The notes: a model not told the origin generated them from the letters alone. A DNA stretch of 64,000 nucleotides from Variovorax dokdonensis (GCF_030316895.1 NZ_JASZYV010000003.1:310001-374000), one strand, 5' to 3'; positions 18,876 through 28,229 are shown, numbered from the stretch's first letter. Numbers and translations: made by a program.

Positions 18876-19773
18876 GGCTGTTCCATCCCAGCTTGCCCAC
18901 GGCCCAACTCAACAGGAAGACGCCAGTCAGGATCGCTACTGCGATCGCGCTGCCATACCCCCAGTAGGAGAAGTTGAACGCCTGGATGAAGCCGTAGTAG
19001 TTGGTGACTTCGGTGACCGTGCCCGGTCCGCCATCGGTGAGCACATAGATCAGGGGAAAGGCCTTGAAGCTGTCGATCAGCCGGAACAGGCCGCAGACCA
19101 CCAGCACGGGCCGGATGTGGGGAAAGACGATGTAGCGAAACAACTGCCAGCGGCTTGCGCCGTCCAGATTGGCCGCTTCCACCGGGTCTGGCGGCAGTGT
19201 CTGCAGTGCCGCAAGCACCATCAGCATCGTGAAGGGAAACCACTGCCACGTCTCGGCCACCGTGATGGCCCACAGCGCCGTATCCGGGTTGGCGATGAGC
19301 GAGCGCACTGGCCAGCCAATCGCCTCCAGGGCTCGATGCATGGGGCTGATGTCCGGCGTGTAGAGGATCTTCCAGATCAAGGCCACGACGACGGGCGGCA
19401 GCACCATCGGAATCAGGAATGCCGTCCGGCTTGCGGACAGCACACGCGAGCGCCCGTTGAGCAGCAGGGCGATGCAGAGGCCGAAGCTCAGTTGCAGCGC
19501 CACGCTCGACAGCGAGAGCTTGAGCTGCGTGCCGATCGACTGCAAGAAGCGCTCGTCGGCCAGCAGGTGCCGGTAGTTGACGAGTGGGTCGTCGAAGCGG
19601 AAGGTGTTCGCCGGATCGGTGAGCGATAGCGGCGTGAGGCTGCCCACCACCAACGCGCCTGCAGGCACCAGGGTGATGGCGACCAGCACCAGCAGCGCCG
19701 GTGCCAGGCCAACCATGAAGGCACGCTGGCGCTGCGCCTGCCAACCGGCGCCGCGAAGAAAGACAGCGACCAT
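18853..19773 (-). CDS. ABC transporter permease, MalF type
   Basis: 306 residues with about six membrane helices and the EAA-loop region VEAANLDGASRWQLFRYIVFPHIRP. Forms a heterodimer with the next permease. Starts two bases after the binding-protein stop codon. The family normally imports sugars or glycerol phosphate; the neighbours here raise a sulfur-compound alternative. Confidence 0.92.
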   Translation of the reverse strand: MVAVFLRGAGWQAQRQRAFMVGLAPALLVLVAITLVPAGALVVGSLTPLSLTDPANTFRFDDPLVNYRHLLADERFLQSIGTQLKLSLSSVALQLSFGLCIALLLNGRSRVLSASRTAFLIPMVLPPVVVALIWKILYTPDISPMHRALEAIGWPVRSLIANPDTALWAITVAETWQWFPFTMLMVLAALQTLPPDPVEAANLDGASRWQLFRYIVFPHIRPVLVVCGLFRLIDSFKAFPLIYVLTDGGPGTVTEVTNYYGFIQAFNFSYWGYGSAIAVAILTGVFLLSWAVGKLGWNSHEQHPEH

Positions 19774-19775
19774 GG

Positions 19776-21122
19776 CTAGAGGCTCAACCCGGAGCGCTTG
19801 AGCTCGGCGATCGACTGCGCCTGTGCCTGCTGCATCGCCTGCTTTGCCGTGGCCTGCCCGCTGGCGATCAGGGCGATCGCCTTGTTCAGCTGCTGATCGA
19901 CCTGGGGATAGACCGACACGGTGCGGTACTTCATGTGGCCGCTCTTCTGAGCCAGCTCGATCGAATCGATCGCCAGTTGGGCAAGGTCACTGCCGTTCAC
20001 CACTTGCCGCGATCGATAGGCCTGCGAATCGATGTCGCTGCGCCTTGCCGGAGAACCGTAGCCGGCCGCCACGGCACGCCGCGTCGTCTGCTTGGACAGC
20101 GCCCATTGGATGAACGCCCACGCCGCCTCCTTGTTCTTCGAGCCGGCCGGTATGCCAAGCCCATGCACGGCCGTACCGGGAAAGCGCCCGGCAGGGCCCT
20201 TGGGCACCAGGCCGAACTTCAGGGTGTCGACCGTCTTGCTCGTGTTCCTGTCCCCAAGCTGCGCCAAGTGGAGTTGCCCCGCGTCCGCGAAGTTCACGCG
20301 CCCCTGCTTGAGCGCCTGCGTCACCTGGTCGGGCTGGTACGTGATGGCACCGTCGGGGCCGAACTCGCGCAGGAGATTGGCGTAGAAGTCGGCGGCAGCC
20401 ACGGTCTCCGGCGTGTCGAGCGTGGGGAAGAGATCGTCCGGCGCCTTGCGGAAGACGTCGCCTCCGAAGGCATGCAGGTAAGGCACGAAGGTCCAGCCGT
20501 AGTGGCTGTCCGAGACGAATCCTGCCACCCGCTCCTTCTTGTTGACCACGCGCAGCACCCTGAGCAGATCGTCGGTGGTCTCGGGAAAGGCCAGTCCTTC
20601 GCGGGCGACAAGATCGAAACGGGACGAAACCGAGAGCAACGCCTCTGCAGTCCACGGGATGCCGTAGAGCTTGCCGTCCTTGCCGGTTTCGGGCGCACGG
20701 GCGCCGGGCAGGAAATCCTGGACGTCGAAATCCGGCGAGGTGAGGTTCGGATTGCGCAGATAGTCGTCCAGCGGCGTGAGCCAGCCAGAGCCGATCCAGC
20801 GGCTCGAGTAGATGAAAGTGACGTTCACCACGTCATAGGCGGCGCCGCGGGTGGAAAGCTCCAGGTCGACACGCTGGTTGTAGATCGGGAAGGACGGCGC
20901 GTCGAAATTGACCTTGGCGCCCGTCGCCTCCTCGAACTCCGGAAGCCACTGCTGCAGCAGCTTGGGATAGGTGGCACTGAAGGTCGAGACGTTGAGCGTC
21001 ACGCCCTGGAACTTCTTCGCACCGCCCTGCGCCAGCGCGAGCCCTGGCAGAAGCGCACCTGCTCCCAGCGCGGCGCCTGCCGCCAGCACCCGCCGGCGAG
21101 AACTGGATTCGATGTGGGTCAT
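19776..21122 (-). CDS. ABC transporter extracellular substrate-binding protein, family 1
   Basis: 448 residues. Tat-type signal SSRRRVLAAGAALGAGALLPGLALA, then the MalE/UgpB fold (LLQQWLPEFEEATGAKVNFDAPSF). The ATG at 21122 is preferred over the one at 21128 because AGGAG is eight bases from it but only two from the latter. The ligand is unknown; 17 bases after the dioxygenase stop, so ligand and dioxygenase substrate may be related. Confidence 0.9.
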   Translation of the reverse strand: MTHIESSSRRRVLAAGAALGAGALLPGLALAQGGAKKFQGVTLNVSTFSATYPKLLQQWLPEFEEATGAKVNFDAPSFPIYNQRVDLELSTRGAAYDVVNVTFIYSSRWIGSGWLTPLDDYLRNPNLTSPDFDVQDFLPGARAPETGKDGKLYGIPWTAEALLSVSSRFDLVAREGLAFPETTDDLLRVLRVVNKKERVAGFVSDSHYGWTFVPYLHAFGGDVFRKAPDDLFPTLDTPETVAAADFYANLLREFGPDGAITYQPDQVTQALKQGRVNFADAGQLHLAQLGDRNTSKTVDTLKFGLVPKGPAGRFPGTAVHGLGIPAGSKNKEAAWAFIQWALSKQTTRRAVAAGYGSPARRSDIDSQAYRSRQVVNGSDLAQLAIDSIELAQKSGHMKYRTVSVYPQVDQQLNKAIALIASGQATAKQAMQQAQAQSIAELKRSGLSL

Positions 21123-21139
21123 CTGCATCGCTCCTGTGT

Positions 21140-22102
21140 TCAAGCGGTGGCCGCAATGACGGCGTCGACTTGCGAATCGTTGCTGGCATCGGGCCGACGC
21201 CGCGTGCGGCTGCGCTGTCCATCGACCGAAACGGCCGCCTCGCCATGCACGGTGACGCGGCGAACCACACGCGGCTGGTTGCCGTAGTCGTTGACGGCGT
21301 AGTGCTGCGTTGCGCGGTTGTCCCAGATCGCCACGTCGTCCTTCTGCCACTGCCAGCGAACGGTGTTTTCGAGCCGCACGGCACGCGACTGCAACAGCTC
21401 GAACAGGCGCTGCGATTCGTTGCTGGACAGGCCCACGATCTTCTTGAGGAAATGACCAAGGATCAGCGCGCGCTCCCCGGTTTCGGGATGGACATGCACC
21501 AGCGGATGCTCGGCCTCGTAGTGGGCCGACACGAACACATCTCGGTGATGGCGCAGGCGTTGCTCCGAAAGATCCGATCGGTCGGCCGCATAGTCGTAGT
21601 CGTTGCCGTGTACCGCCCACAGCGATTCGACGAGGCGCTTGAGCGCATCGGGCAGCACTTCGTAGGCACGCGCTGTATTGGCCCAAACCGTGTCGCCGCC
21701 ATAGGCCGGAATGGTCACGCCGCGCAGAATCGAAATCTTGGGAAAGGCCTCCACGAAGGTCACGTCGGTGTGCCAGGAGTCAGCCCGGCCGCCCCCTTTC
21801 GATGCATCGAGCTCCAGCAGCTTGGTGTCGCCCGGCGCCGGAACGGTCGGGTGCGCCACGATGCGGCCGAAGCGCTCGCCGAAGGCCTGATGAGAGGCGT
21901 CGTCCAGATGCGACTGGCCGCGCACGAACAGCACCTTGTGCGCAAGCAATGCGGCCTTCAGGTGTGCGAAGGTTTCGTCGGTCAGTTGTTCATCCAGCCG
22001 AAGGTCGAGGACCTCGCCGCCGATGTGCCCGGAGACGCGACGGATGCGCAGGTCGCCAAAGCGGGTGTCGATGTTGTCGTTGTGCGTGAGGCTGGCAGTC
22101 AA
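21140..22102 (-). CDS. TauD/TfdA family alpha-ketoglutarate-dependent dioxygenase
   Basis: 320 residues from a TTG start at 22102 that has AGGAG six bases upstream; no ATG lies near. The Fe(II) ligands appear in WHTDVTF (His-x-Asp) and ATQHYAVNDY (distal His), with the cosubstrate Arg in QPRVVRRVTVHGE. TauD releases sulfite from taurine; AtsK relatives cleave alkyl sulfates; TfdA relatives cleave ether acids. Heads an operon with a complete sugar-type ABC importer and sits near sbp and a CysB-like gene, which favours organosulfur use (inference). Confidence 0.88.
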   Translation of the reverse strand: MTASLTHNDNIDTRFGDLRIRRVSGHIGGEVLDLRLDEQLTDETFAHLKAALLAHKVLFVRGQSHLDDASHQAFGERFGRIVAHPTVPAPGDTKLLELDASKGGGRADSWHTDVTFVEAFPKISILRGVTIPAYGGDTVWANTARAYEVLPDALKRLVESLWAVHGNDYDYAADRSDLSEQRLRHHRDVFVSAHYEAEHPLVHVHPETGERALILGHFLKKIVGLSSNESQRLFELLQSRAVRLENTVRWQWQKDDVAIWDNRATQHYAVNDYGNQPRVVRRVTVHGEAAVSVDGQRSRTRRRPDASNDSQVDAVIAATA

Positions 22103-22271
22103 GTGATGCTCCTGAGGAAGGTGATCTCGAAAGAAGCCCGATGCTAGGAACGCTTGCCTGTTTGCGTTGGAAGGTTTGCGCATATCGATAGGCGAGCGGC
22201 AATGGAGCGGCGCGTTGCGGTTACCGACGCCGCCGGAGCCGGCATTGCCGGTGATGCCTTAGGATGCGGCG

Positions 22272-23393
22272 ATGCGCCGACACCTCAGATCCTCACTCTG
22301 CGCGGCAGCCCTGACTGCCATGACCTGCTTGGTTGCCCATGCGCAATCCGACAGCAGCACTTCGGCGGGTTCCATGCCCGACGGCAGTACTCCCAAAGGC
22401 GAACAGGCCGGCTCGCAGAGCCACGACAGATCGCCGTGGCTGCTGGTGCCGCTGGTCAGCAGCAACCCCAAGCTGGGAACTTCGGCCGGAGGCATGGTGG
22501 GCTATGTCACGCGCTTCGACGAGCAATCGGAACCATCGCTCTTTGCCGTGCAGGGGCAGACGTCGAACACCTCGTCGACCACCGTGGCAGTGGGCAGCAA
22601 GGCGTTCTGGAACGCCGATCGCGAGCGCCTGTCCGTCGGCGCGGTGGGCGGCAAGGTCAGCAACGACTACCTCGACTTCCTGGGCACCGGGCGCGAGGTG
22701 CGCTCCGACGAGAACCTGCGTGCCTTCTTCGTGCGCTACCAGCACGAAGTGCTGCCCAACTGGTATGTGGGTGCGCAGGCGCTCTATGCCAACTACGCCG
22801 TCGACGGGCTGGACCCGACGTCCGACCTGATCCTGGAGCAGGCGGGCCTGGCCGGGCTGGTGTCTGCCGGCGCCGGCCTGATCACCTCGTACGACACGCG
22901 CGACAACACCAACAACCCCACGAGCGGCGTCTATGCGCAGTTGCACAACCTCGCCTATCGCGAAAGCCTGGGCAGCGACGACAACTACGATGCCCTGACC
23001 GCAGACATCAAGTGGTATGCCACCACCGGCAAGAACAATGTGCTGGTGGCGCATGCCAAGGGCCGCTGGACCAAGGACGCACCGGCCTCGCGCGAGAGCA
23101 CGGTCCAGCTTCGCGGCTACACCTCGGGGCAGTACCTGGGCCGCAACGCGCTCACGCTCGAAGTGGAAGACCGCTACATGGTCTTGCCGCGCTGGGGCGT
23201 GAAGGCATTCGCCGGCGTGTCATGCCTGTACGGCGATGGCAAGAGTTGCAGCGGCGACCAGGTCTATCCGATGGTCGGCGGCGGCGTGTTCTTCATCGTC
23301 AAGCCCGAAGCGAACATGGTCGTCAGCGCCGAGTTCGCCAAGGGCAAGGACGAGAACCAGGGCTTCTACCTGACCTTCGGGCACCGCTTCTAG
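22272..23393 (+). CDS. BamA/TamA-like outer membrane beta-barrel protein
   Basis: 373 residues. Signal peptide (LCAAALTAMTCLVAHA) then an Omp85-type surface-antigen barrel: alternating strands, LGTSAGGMVGY, ITSYDTRDNTNNPTSG (the SxDxRDxxxxPxxG barrel signature) and a C-terminal Phe in GHRF as recognised by the Bam machinery. No POTRA domains, so it is a stand-alone barrel. AGGA lies seven bases before the ATG. Divergent from the dioxygenase gene. A second, different barrel of the same family lies at 61363-62532. Confidence 0.82.
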   Translation: MRRHLRSSLCAAALTAMTCLVAHAQSDSSTSAGSMPDGSTPKGEQAGSQSHDRSPWLLVPLVSSNPKLGTSAGGMVGYVTRFDEQSEPSLFAVQGQTSNTSSTTVAVGSKAFWNADRERLSVGAVGGKVSNDYLDFLGTGREVRSDENLRAFFVRYQHEVLPNWYVGAQALYANYAVDGLDPTSDLILEQAGLAGLVSAGAGLITSYDTRDNTNNPTSGVYAQLHNLAYRESLGSDDNYDALTADIKWYATTGKNNVLVAHAKGRWTKDAPASRESTVQLRGYTSGQYLGRNALTLEVEDRYMVLPRWGVKAFAGVSCLYGDGKSCSGDQVYPMVGGGVFFIVKPEANMVVSAEFAKGKDENQGFYLTFGHRF

Positions 23394-23421
23394 CCGGCGC
23401 TCGCTCCGCGTCGGCGCACGG

Positions 23422-25068
23422 CTATCGGTCCAGCAGCCGCGCAATGGTGCGCGTCCACGACGCGACGTCGGGGCCGGCAGCCGCCGTGGCACCCATGCCG
23501 AACACCAGTTGGGCCGCATGCCCGCCTTCGGATGCGGGGCGCAGACAGACGACATGCACGCCGGTCCGGCGCGCCGCCTGCACAGCCGCATGCGCGTCCG
23601 CGGCCAGATGCCCGTCCAGATGCACGTCGACGTCATGCGGCTCGCCGTCGCCAAGCACGACGACCCAGCGCCCTTCGTCGGATCGAGCGGCCAAGTGGCG
23701 AGTGCCGTGGCGCAGCACCGCGCCCAGGCGCGTCGACAAGCCGGCACGCAGGCCAGCCAGTCGCGCCGCGGCCTGCGCATCCCACGGCGCGCCGTAGTCG
23801 AGCACGCGATGCATCTGCACACGATGCCGCCCGTCGGAACAGAAACCATGGATCGACACGCGCCACCCCGCTCGCAGCATGGCCTGCGCCAGCGTGGCGG
23901 CCTGCGCACACTGGCGATCGAGGGCGCGGGCGCCGGTGTCCGCCAGCCGGGCGGCGCTGGATGCCGACGCATCCACCAGCAGCGCGGCGGCCATGCGCCG
24001 CGGCACGGTGCGCGTGCGCTGGTAGGGACGCAGTGACGCGCCCGACAAGCCAGATCGCTGCAACACCGCCAACTGCACGGCTTCGCGCAGGTCGATCTCG
24101 TCGCCAGACAGCGCATGGGGTTGCCAGCTGCGCGCATCCCGGGCCGCGCGCGCCAGCGCCTGAACGAGCGCAAGCGGCGGCGGGGATGCGTCGACCGGCG
24201 CCATTGCAACATCCGCCTCGGGCGCCGGCCCTTCGCTGACGGTGCACCAATCGCTGCGCATCACGGCGGCGCGATGGTCCCACTCCGGATAGCGCCAACT
24301 CAAGAGGGTCGCGGGCGGCGGCTCTTGCAGGGTCCGTTCGCGCGGCGTTGCCGGCGCCGGGGCGGGTTGCGGCTTGGAGGCCTGAAGGCTTTCGGCGTGC
24401 CACAGCCAGCGGTTGTCGTCCCGGTAGTACGGTTGGGGGCGATGCATGCGCAGGTTGAAGCCCATGCGCATCTGGCCGATGTCGTGGCCGAGCGTCGATG
24501 CCAAGGCACGCATCTGTCGCGCATCGGGTACGCGCAGCACGCGCTGTGCTTGGTCCTGCCAGAACATGGCGCGGCCTTTGCGCACCCAGGGGTGCGGATC
24601 GTCGTAGTCGGCATCGGCGAGCGCGCGCGAGAGGCGTGCCATCAGGGCTTCGAAATCGTCGCCGTCCTCCGGGCGTGCCACGTGCTGGCTGCTCCAAAGG
24701 CGGGCCAGTCCTGGCAGCTCGCGCGCCGCCAGCGCCTCCGCCCGCGCATCTTCGAGCAGCCCCGTCAGCGCCACGGTGACGGGCGCCGCGCCTTCGCGCA
24801 TGAACACGCTGCGCGAGAACACGAGGTGGGCGGCGGCATGTGCGCTGGCGGCGCGCAGCCAGTTCGCGCCTTGGTCCGCGTCCAGCCTTGGCGGCACCGG
24901 CGGCAGATGAATGCCCGTTCGCGACAGCCAGGGCGCAGGCATCGCCCCATCGGTGCCAGCAGGCACCGCCATCAGCGGCGGCGCAATGCCCCAAAGCATG
25001 CGCAGCCACGGGCCGATCATGCGCAACTCATGCGCGGCGCCCGTGTTTTCGGAGTCAGAAGGACGCAT
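23422..25068 (-). CDS. NorD/CbbO-type von Willebrand factor A protein
   Basis: 548 residues. The C-terminal third is a VWA domain with a MIDAS motif (DASASS near residue 370) and a later GDGEPHDVDVH; the N-terminal part is the helical region of NorD/CbbO proteins. These work with a MoxR AAA+ ATPase to remodel or activate a metal or large oligomeric enzyme. The partner ATPase gene overlaps it by 14 bases and AmiE is just upstream, so the amidase is the natural client candidate (inference). Confidence 0.85.
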   Translation of the reverse strand: MRPSDSENTGAAHELRMIGPWLRMLWGIAPPLMAVPAGTDGAMPAPWLSRTGIHLPPVPPRLDADQGANWLRAASAHAAAHLVFSRSVFMREGAAPVTVALTGLLEDARAEALAARELPGLARLWSSQHVARPEDGDDFEALMARLSRALADADYDDPHPWVRKGRAMFWQDQAQRVLRVPDARQMRALASTLGHDIGQMRMGFNLRMHRPQPYYRDDNRWLWHAESLQASKPQPAPAPATPRERTLQEPPPATLLSWRYPEWDHRAAVMRSDWCTVSEGPAPEADVAMAPVDASPPPLALVQALARAARDARSWQPHALSGDEIDLREAVQLAVLQRSGLSGASLRPYQRTRTVPRRMAAALLVDASASSAARLADTGARALDRQCAQAATLAQAMLRAGWRVSIHGFCSDGRHRVQMHRVLDYGAPWDAQAAARLAGLRAGLSTRLGAVLRHGTRHLAARSDEGRWVVVLGDGEPHDVDVHLDGHLAADAHAAVQAARRTGVHVVCLRPASEGGHAAQLVFGMGATAAAGPDVASWTRTIARLLDR

Positions 25069-25849
25069 CCACGGCCGCCATCAGCGCGTCGCAAAGCGCC
25101 GCTTCGTCGGTCAGCGGCACCACCAGCGCGGCGATGCACGCGTCGCGCGCAGACATGCCCTGGCGTAGCAGTTGCGCGGCGCGCACCAGCATGCGGGTCG
25201 ACGCGCCCTCCTCCAGCCCGTGGCCCGCCAGCCGACGCGTGCGACGGCCCAGCGCCACCAGCGCGGAGGCCATCTCCACATCGACACCGCCTTCACGCAT
25301 CAGGATCTCGGCCTCGTCTTCCGCATCGGGGTAGCCGAAGCGCATGCCGCAGAAGCGCTGGCGTGTCGAAGGCTTGAGCTCGCGGCTGCCGCCGGGGTTG
25401 TAGCTCACCACCAGCATGAAGTCGGGATGCGCGCGGATCACCTCGCTCGCCCGATCCAGCGGCAGCATGCGCCGCGTGTCGGTCAGGGGATGGATCGCGA
25501 CCACGGTGTCGGGCCGGGCTTCGACGATCTCGTCCAGGTAGCAGATGCCGCCGTGGCGCGCCGCCAGCGCCAGCGGCCCGTCCTGCCAGCGGGTGGCACC
25601 GTCTTCCAGCAGCCAGCGGCCCAGCAGATCGCCTGCAGTGGTGTCTTCGTTGCAGGCCACGGTGACGAGCGGACGGCCCATGCGCCAGGCCATGTGCTCG
25701 ATGAAGCGCGTCTTGCCGCAGCCGGTCGGGCCCTTGAGCAGCAGCGGCAAGCGGCGTGACCATGCCGCCTCGAAGCGATCGCACTCGTCGCCCTGCGGCT
25801 GGTAATAGGGCTCGCTGCCCAGGCGCCATGCCGCCAGCGGATCGCTCAT
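25055..25849 (-). CDS. MoxR-type AAA+ ATPase, CbbQ/NorQ group
   Basis: 264 residues. Walker A GPTGCGKTR, Walker B GGICYLDEI, sensor region LVVSYNPGG and Arg finger region STRQRF, with the C-terminal CbbQ domain. CbbQ/NorQ proteins form hexamers that bind a VWA partner (CbbO/NorD) and reactivate Rubisco or mature nitric oxide reductase. Here no rbc or nor gene is present; the upstream gene is amiE, 14 bases away. Confidence 0.9.
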   Translation of the reverse strand: MSDPLAAWRLGSEPYYQPQGDECDRFEAAWSRRLPLLLKGPTGCGKTRFIEHMAWRMGRPLVTVACNEDTTAGDLLGRWLLEDGATRWQDGPLALAARHGGICYLDEIVEARPDTVVAIHPLTDTRRMLPLDRASEVIRAHPDFMLVVSYNPGGSRELKPSTRQRFCGMRFGYPDAEDEAEILMREGGVDVEMASALVALGRRTRRLAGHGLEEGASTRMLVRAAQLLRQGMSARDACIAALVVPLTDEAALCDALMAAVDASF

Positions 25850-25863
25850 GCCGCGCCTCGTTT

Positions 25864-26907
25864 TCAGCGGTGCGTGGCCGCGCTGTTTTCGTTGGGAATG
25901 CCTTCGATCGGCGCCTCGGCCGTGCCGACGGTCTTGCGGGTGAACGACTCGACCATCTCCCGCGTGCCTTGCGGATCGGCGATCCACTTGCCATAGAACT
26001 CGTAGGGACAGGCAGCCACGCCCTGGTCGCCTTCGCCGGAATTGATCATGCCGGTGTAGCCTCGGTGCAGCAGCTTGAACAGGTGGTTCTCGCTCTGGCC
26101 GTTCTTGCGGAAGTCGCGGATCAGGCTCTTGGAGAGCGCGGCGTACTGCACGCCCATCTCTTCTTCGCCGCATTCGCCGAGCGTGCGGCCGTCGAAGCCG
26201 ATCACGGCCGAATGGCCGAAGTACGAATACACGCCATCGAAGCCTGCAGCGTTGGCCACCGCCACGTAGGTGTTGTTGGCGAAGGCCATGGCCTTGCTGA
26301 TGAGGATCTGCTGTTCCTTGGCGGGATACATGTAGCCCTGGCAGCGCACGATCAGCTCGGCGCCCTTCATGGCGCAGTCGCGCCAGATCTCGGGGTAGTT
26401 GCCGTCGTCGCAGATGATCAGGCTCATCTTCAGGCCCTTGGGACCGTCGCTCACGTAGGTGCAGTTGCCCGGATACCAGCCCTCGATGGGCACCCAGGGC
26501 ATGATCTTGCGGTACTTCTGGACGATCTCGCCCTGGTCGTTCATCAGGATGAGCGTGTTGTAGGGCGCCTTGTTCGGATGCTCCTCATGGCGCTCGCCGG
26601 TGAGCGAGAACACGCCCCACACCTTGGCCTTGCGGCAGGCCTGCGCAAAGATCTCCGTCTCGAAGCCGGGAACGGACGCCGCGTTCTCGTACATCTCCGC
26701 GCTGTCGTACATGATCCCGTGGGTGCTGTATTCCGGAAAGATCACCAGGTCCATGCCCGGCAGGCCCGCCTTCAGGCCCACCACCATGTCGGCGATCTGC
26801 TTGCAGTTGGCCAGCACCTCGGCGCGCGTGTGCATGCGGGGCATCTTGTAGTTGACCACTGCCACGCCGACGGTGTCGTGGCTGCTCGATATGTCGCCGT
26901 GGATCAT
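25864..26907 (-). CDS. amiE: Aliphatic amidase
   Basis: 347 residues, nearly colinear with Pseudomonas AmiE ([21 protein letters not shown] start). The catalytic triad is intact at the same numbers: Glu59 (FPEY), Lys134 (KYRK) and Cys166 (IICDDGN). Hydrolyses acetamide, propionamide and similar short amides to acid and ammonia as a cytoplasmic hexamer of the nitrilase fold. AGGA lies seven bases before the ATG. A palindrome shared with the urt promoter lies 76 bases upstream. Followed by a MoxR/VWA pair in place of the amiB/C/R/S genes of Pseudomonas. Confidence 0.96.
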   Translation of the reverse strand: MIHGDISSSHDTVGVAVVNYKMPRMHTRAEVLANCKQIADMVVGLKAGLPGMDLVIFPEYSTHGIMYDSAEMYENAASVPGFETEIFAQACRKAKVWGVFSLTGERHEEHPNKAPYNTLILMNDQGEIVQKYRKIMPWVPIEGWYPGNCTYVSDGPKGLKMSLIICDDGNYPEIWRDCAMKGAELIVRCQGYMYPAKEQQILISKAMAFANNTYVAVANAAGFDGVYSYFGHSAVIGFDGRTLGECGEEEMGVQYAALSKSLIRDFRKNGQSENHLFKLLHRGYTGMINSGEGDQGVAACPYEFYGKWIADPQGTREMVESFTRKTVGTAEAPIEGIPNENSAATHR

Positions 26908-26982
26908 TGGCTTTCCTCGTCGTGTCGATGGGGTTGCGTGGGTGAACGGCGCTCATGTTGCTTCGGCGTGCGCGCCCACGGC

Positions 26983-27000
26983 ATACGTTGATTGACGTAT
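26983..27000. promoter_or_regulatory. Amide-regulon palindrome, site 1 (amiE/deoxyribosyltransferase promoter)
   Basis: ATACGTTGATTGACGTAT: six-base perfect arms ATACGT/ACGTAT around TGATTG. It lies 76 bases before amiE and 32 before the deoxyribosyltransferase start. The same 18-mer recurs at 27634 and a near copy at 47584 in the urtA/kinase promoter. Probably an activator site of a LuxR-type regulator. Confidence 0.7.
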
Positions 27001-27031
27001 CGAGCGCCATGCACCGACGACAATCGGTCTC

Positions 27032-27586
27032 ATGCCTTCGAACGATTCTGCCCAGCGCGCCGCACCGCGCATCTATCTCGCCGGCCCCGATGTCTTTCGT
27101 GCGGACTGCGCGCCGTTCTTCGCCGCCCTGAGCACGGCGTGCAAGCGTCTGCACCTCGTGGCCGTGCCGCCCTCGGACGGCAACCTGCCCCACGGTTTCG
27201 ACGGCGACGACCAGGCGCATGCGCAACGCATCTACGACGACAACATCGCGCTCATCAAAACCTGCGATGGCGTGATTGCCAACCTGGCGCCATTTCGCGG
27301 CCTCGAACCCGATTCCGGCACGGTGTTCGAAGTGGGCTTTGCGGTCGCGCTCGGCCTGCCGGTCGTGGGCTATGGCATTCCGGCCAGCACCTACGCGCAA
27401 CGCGTGGGCGAACAGATCGAATGCCAACCGGACGCCCAAGGCGTGCTGCGCGAGCGCGCCAGCGGCCTGATGGTCGAAGGCCTGGGCCAGCGCGCCAACC
27501 TCATGCTCACCCGCTCCGTGCTGGCGCTCGCCGACGATGCCGAGGATGCGCTCGCACGCCTGGCCCGCCACTTTCGCGTCGGTTGA
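27032..27586 (+). CDS. Nucleoside 2-deoxyribosyltransferase
   Basis: 184 residues. RIYLAGPDVF at the N-terminus and NLAPFRGLEPDSGTVFEVGFAVALGLPVVGY carry the family signature, including the probable nucleophile Glu in TVFEVG. Moves deoxyribose between nucleobases or hydrolyses deoxynucleosides, in nucleobase salvage. Divergent from amiE across the palindrome at 26983; no ribosome site stands out. Confidence 0.9.
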   Translation: MPSNDSAQRAAPRIYLAGPDVFRADCAPFFAALSTACKRLHLVAVPPSDGNLPHGFDGDDQAHAQRIYDDNIALIKTCDGVIANLAPFRGLEPDSGTVFEVGFAVALGLPVVGYGIPASTYAQRVGEQIECQPDAQGVLRERASGLMVEGLGQRANLMLTRSVLALADDAEDALARLARHFRVG

Positions 27587-27633
27587 GCAGGCCGCCACGC
27601 CCTGAGCGAGGGGCCAGCGGATCGGCTGCGTAC

Positions 27634-27651
27634 ATACGTTGATTGACGTAT
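27634..27651. promoter_or_regulatory. Amide-regulon palindrome, site 2
   Basis: ATACGTTGATTGACGTAT, identical over 18 bases to site 1, with arms extended to seven by flanking C and G. It lies 47 bases after the deoxyribosyltransferase stop and 51 before the next gene, so it belongs to the small secreted-protein gene at 27703. Confidence 0.68.
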
Positions 27652-27702
27652 GGCGCGCCAACGTCAGAATGCGCGTCCTGGAGACAGCCGGAGACATCCA
27701 TC

Positions 27703-28191
27703 ATGCGCATCCCGAAGATGGTCTGGGCGGGCGTCGTCGCCGCGCTCGCGGCAGCGCTGGGCGCAACGGCGGCCCATGGCGCCGGACAGTACGAATCGAC
27801 GCTGGACGGGCATCCGTCCGTCACCCGCTACGTCTCCAACGACGCACCCTTCGTGGTGTTTGGCGTCACGCCCACGCACCTGGACGGCCAGGGCGGCCCG
27901 CTGACGCTGACCTTCATCGCCACCGACCGGCTGGAGCAGGTCAACGTGTTCCCCTTCGTTCGATCGGCGCCGGGCGGCCAGGCGGTCATGCGCAGCAAGG
28001 TGGCTTGCGGCCCGCGCGATGCCGGTTCGTGGAATTGCTCCGTGCCCGTGGCCGATCTGCTGGAGCGGATGGACAGCTCCGAAGGCCAGTTGGGCCTGCG
28101 CATCGAGGCCCAGGGCGAACTGCACGACCTTCGCCAGCACAGCACGGTCATCGTCACGTTGCCGGTGCGCCGGCGCTCGCCTTCGCTGTAG
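27703..28191 (+). CDS. Small exported protein of unknown function
   Basis: 162 residues. Cleavable signal peptide (MVWAGVVAALAAALGATAAHGA) followed by a compact, probably beta-rich domain with two cysteines (SKVACGPRD and SWNCSVP) that could form a disulfide. I do not recognise the family. GGAGACATCCATC precedes the ATG. Its promoter holds the palindrome shared with amiE and the urt operon, so it may take part in amide or nucleobase handling in the periplasm. Confidence 0.75.
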   Translation: MRIPKMVWAGVVAALAAALGATAAHGAGQYESTLDGHPSVTRYVSNDAPFVVFGVTPTHLDGQGGPLTLTFIATDRLEQVNVFPFVRSAPGGQAVMRSKVACGPRDAGSWNCSVPVADLLERMDSSEGQLGLRIEAQGELHDLRQHSTVIVTLPVRRRSPSL

Positions 28192-28229
28192 CCCGGGCAC
28201 CGCCGTTTGGCCGCCGGCCGGGCGCTTTT
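28191..28229 (+). terminator. Probable intrinsic terminator after the small exported-protein gene
   Basis: GCCCGG (28191-28196) pairs with CCGGGC (28218-28223), enclosing a GC-rich loop that can pair further, followed by GCTTTT. Begins at the stop codon of the gene at 27703. Confidence 0.5.
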
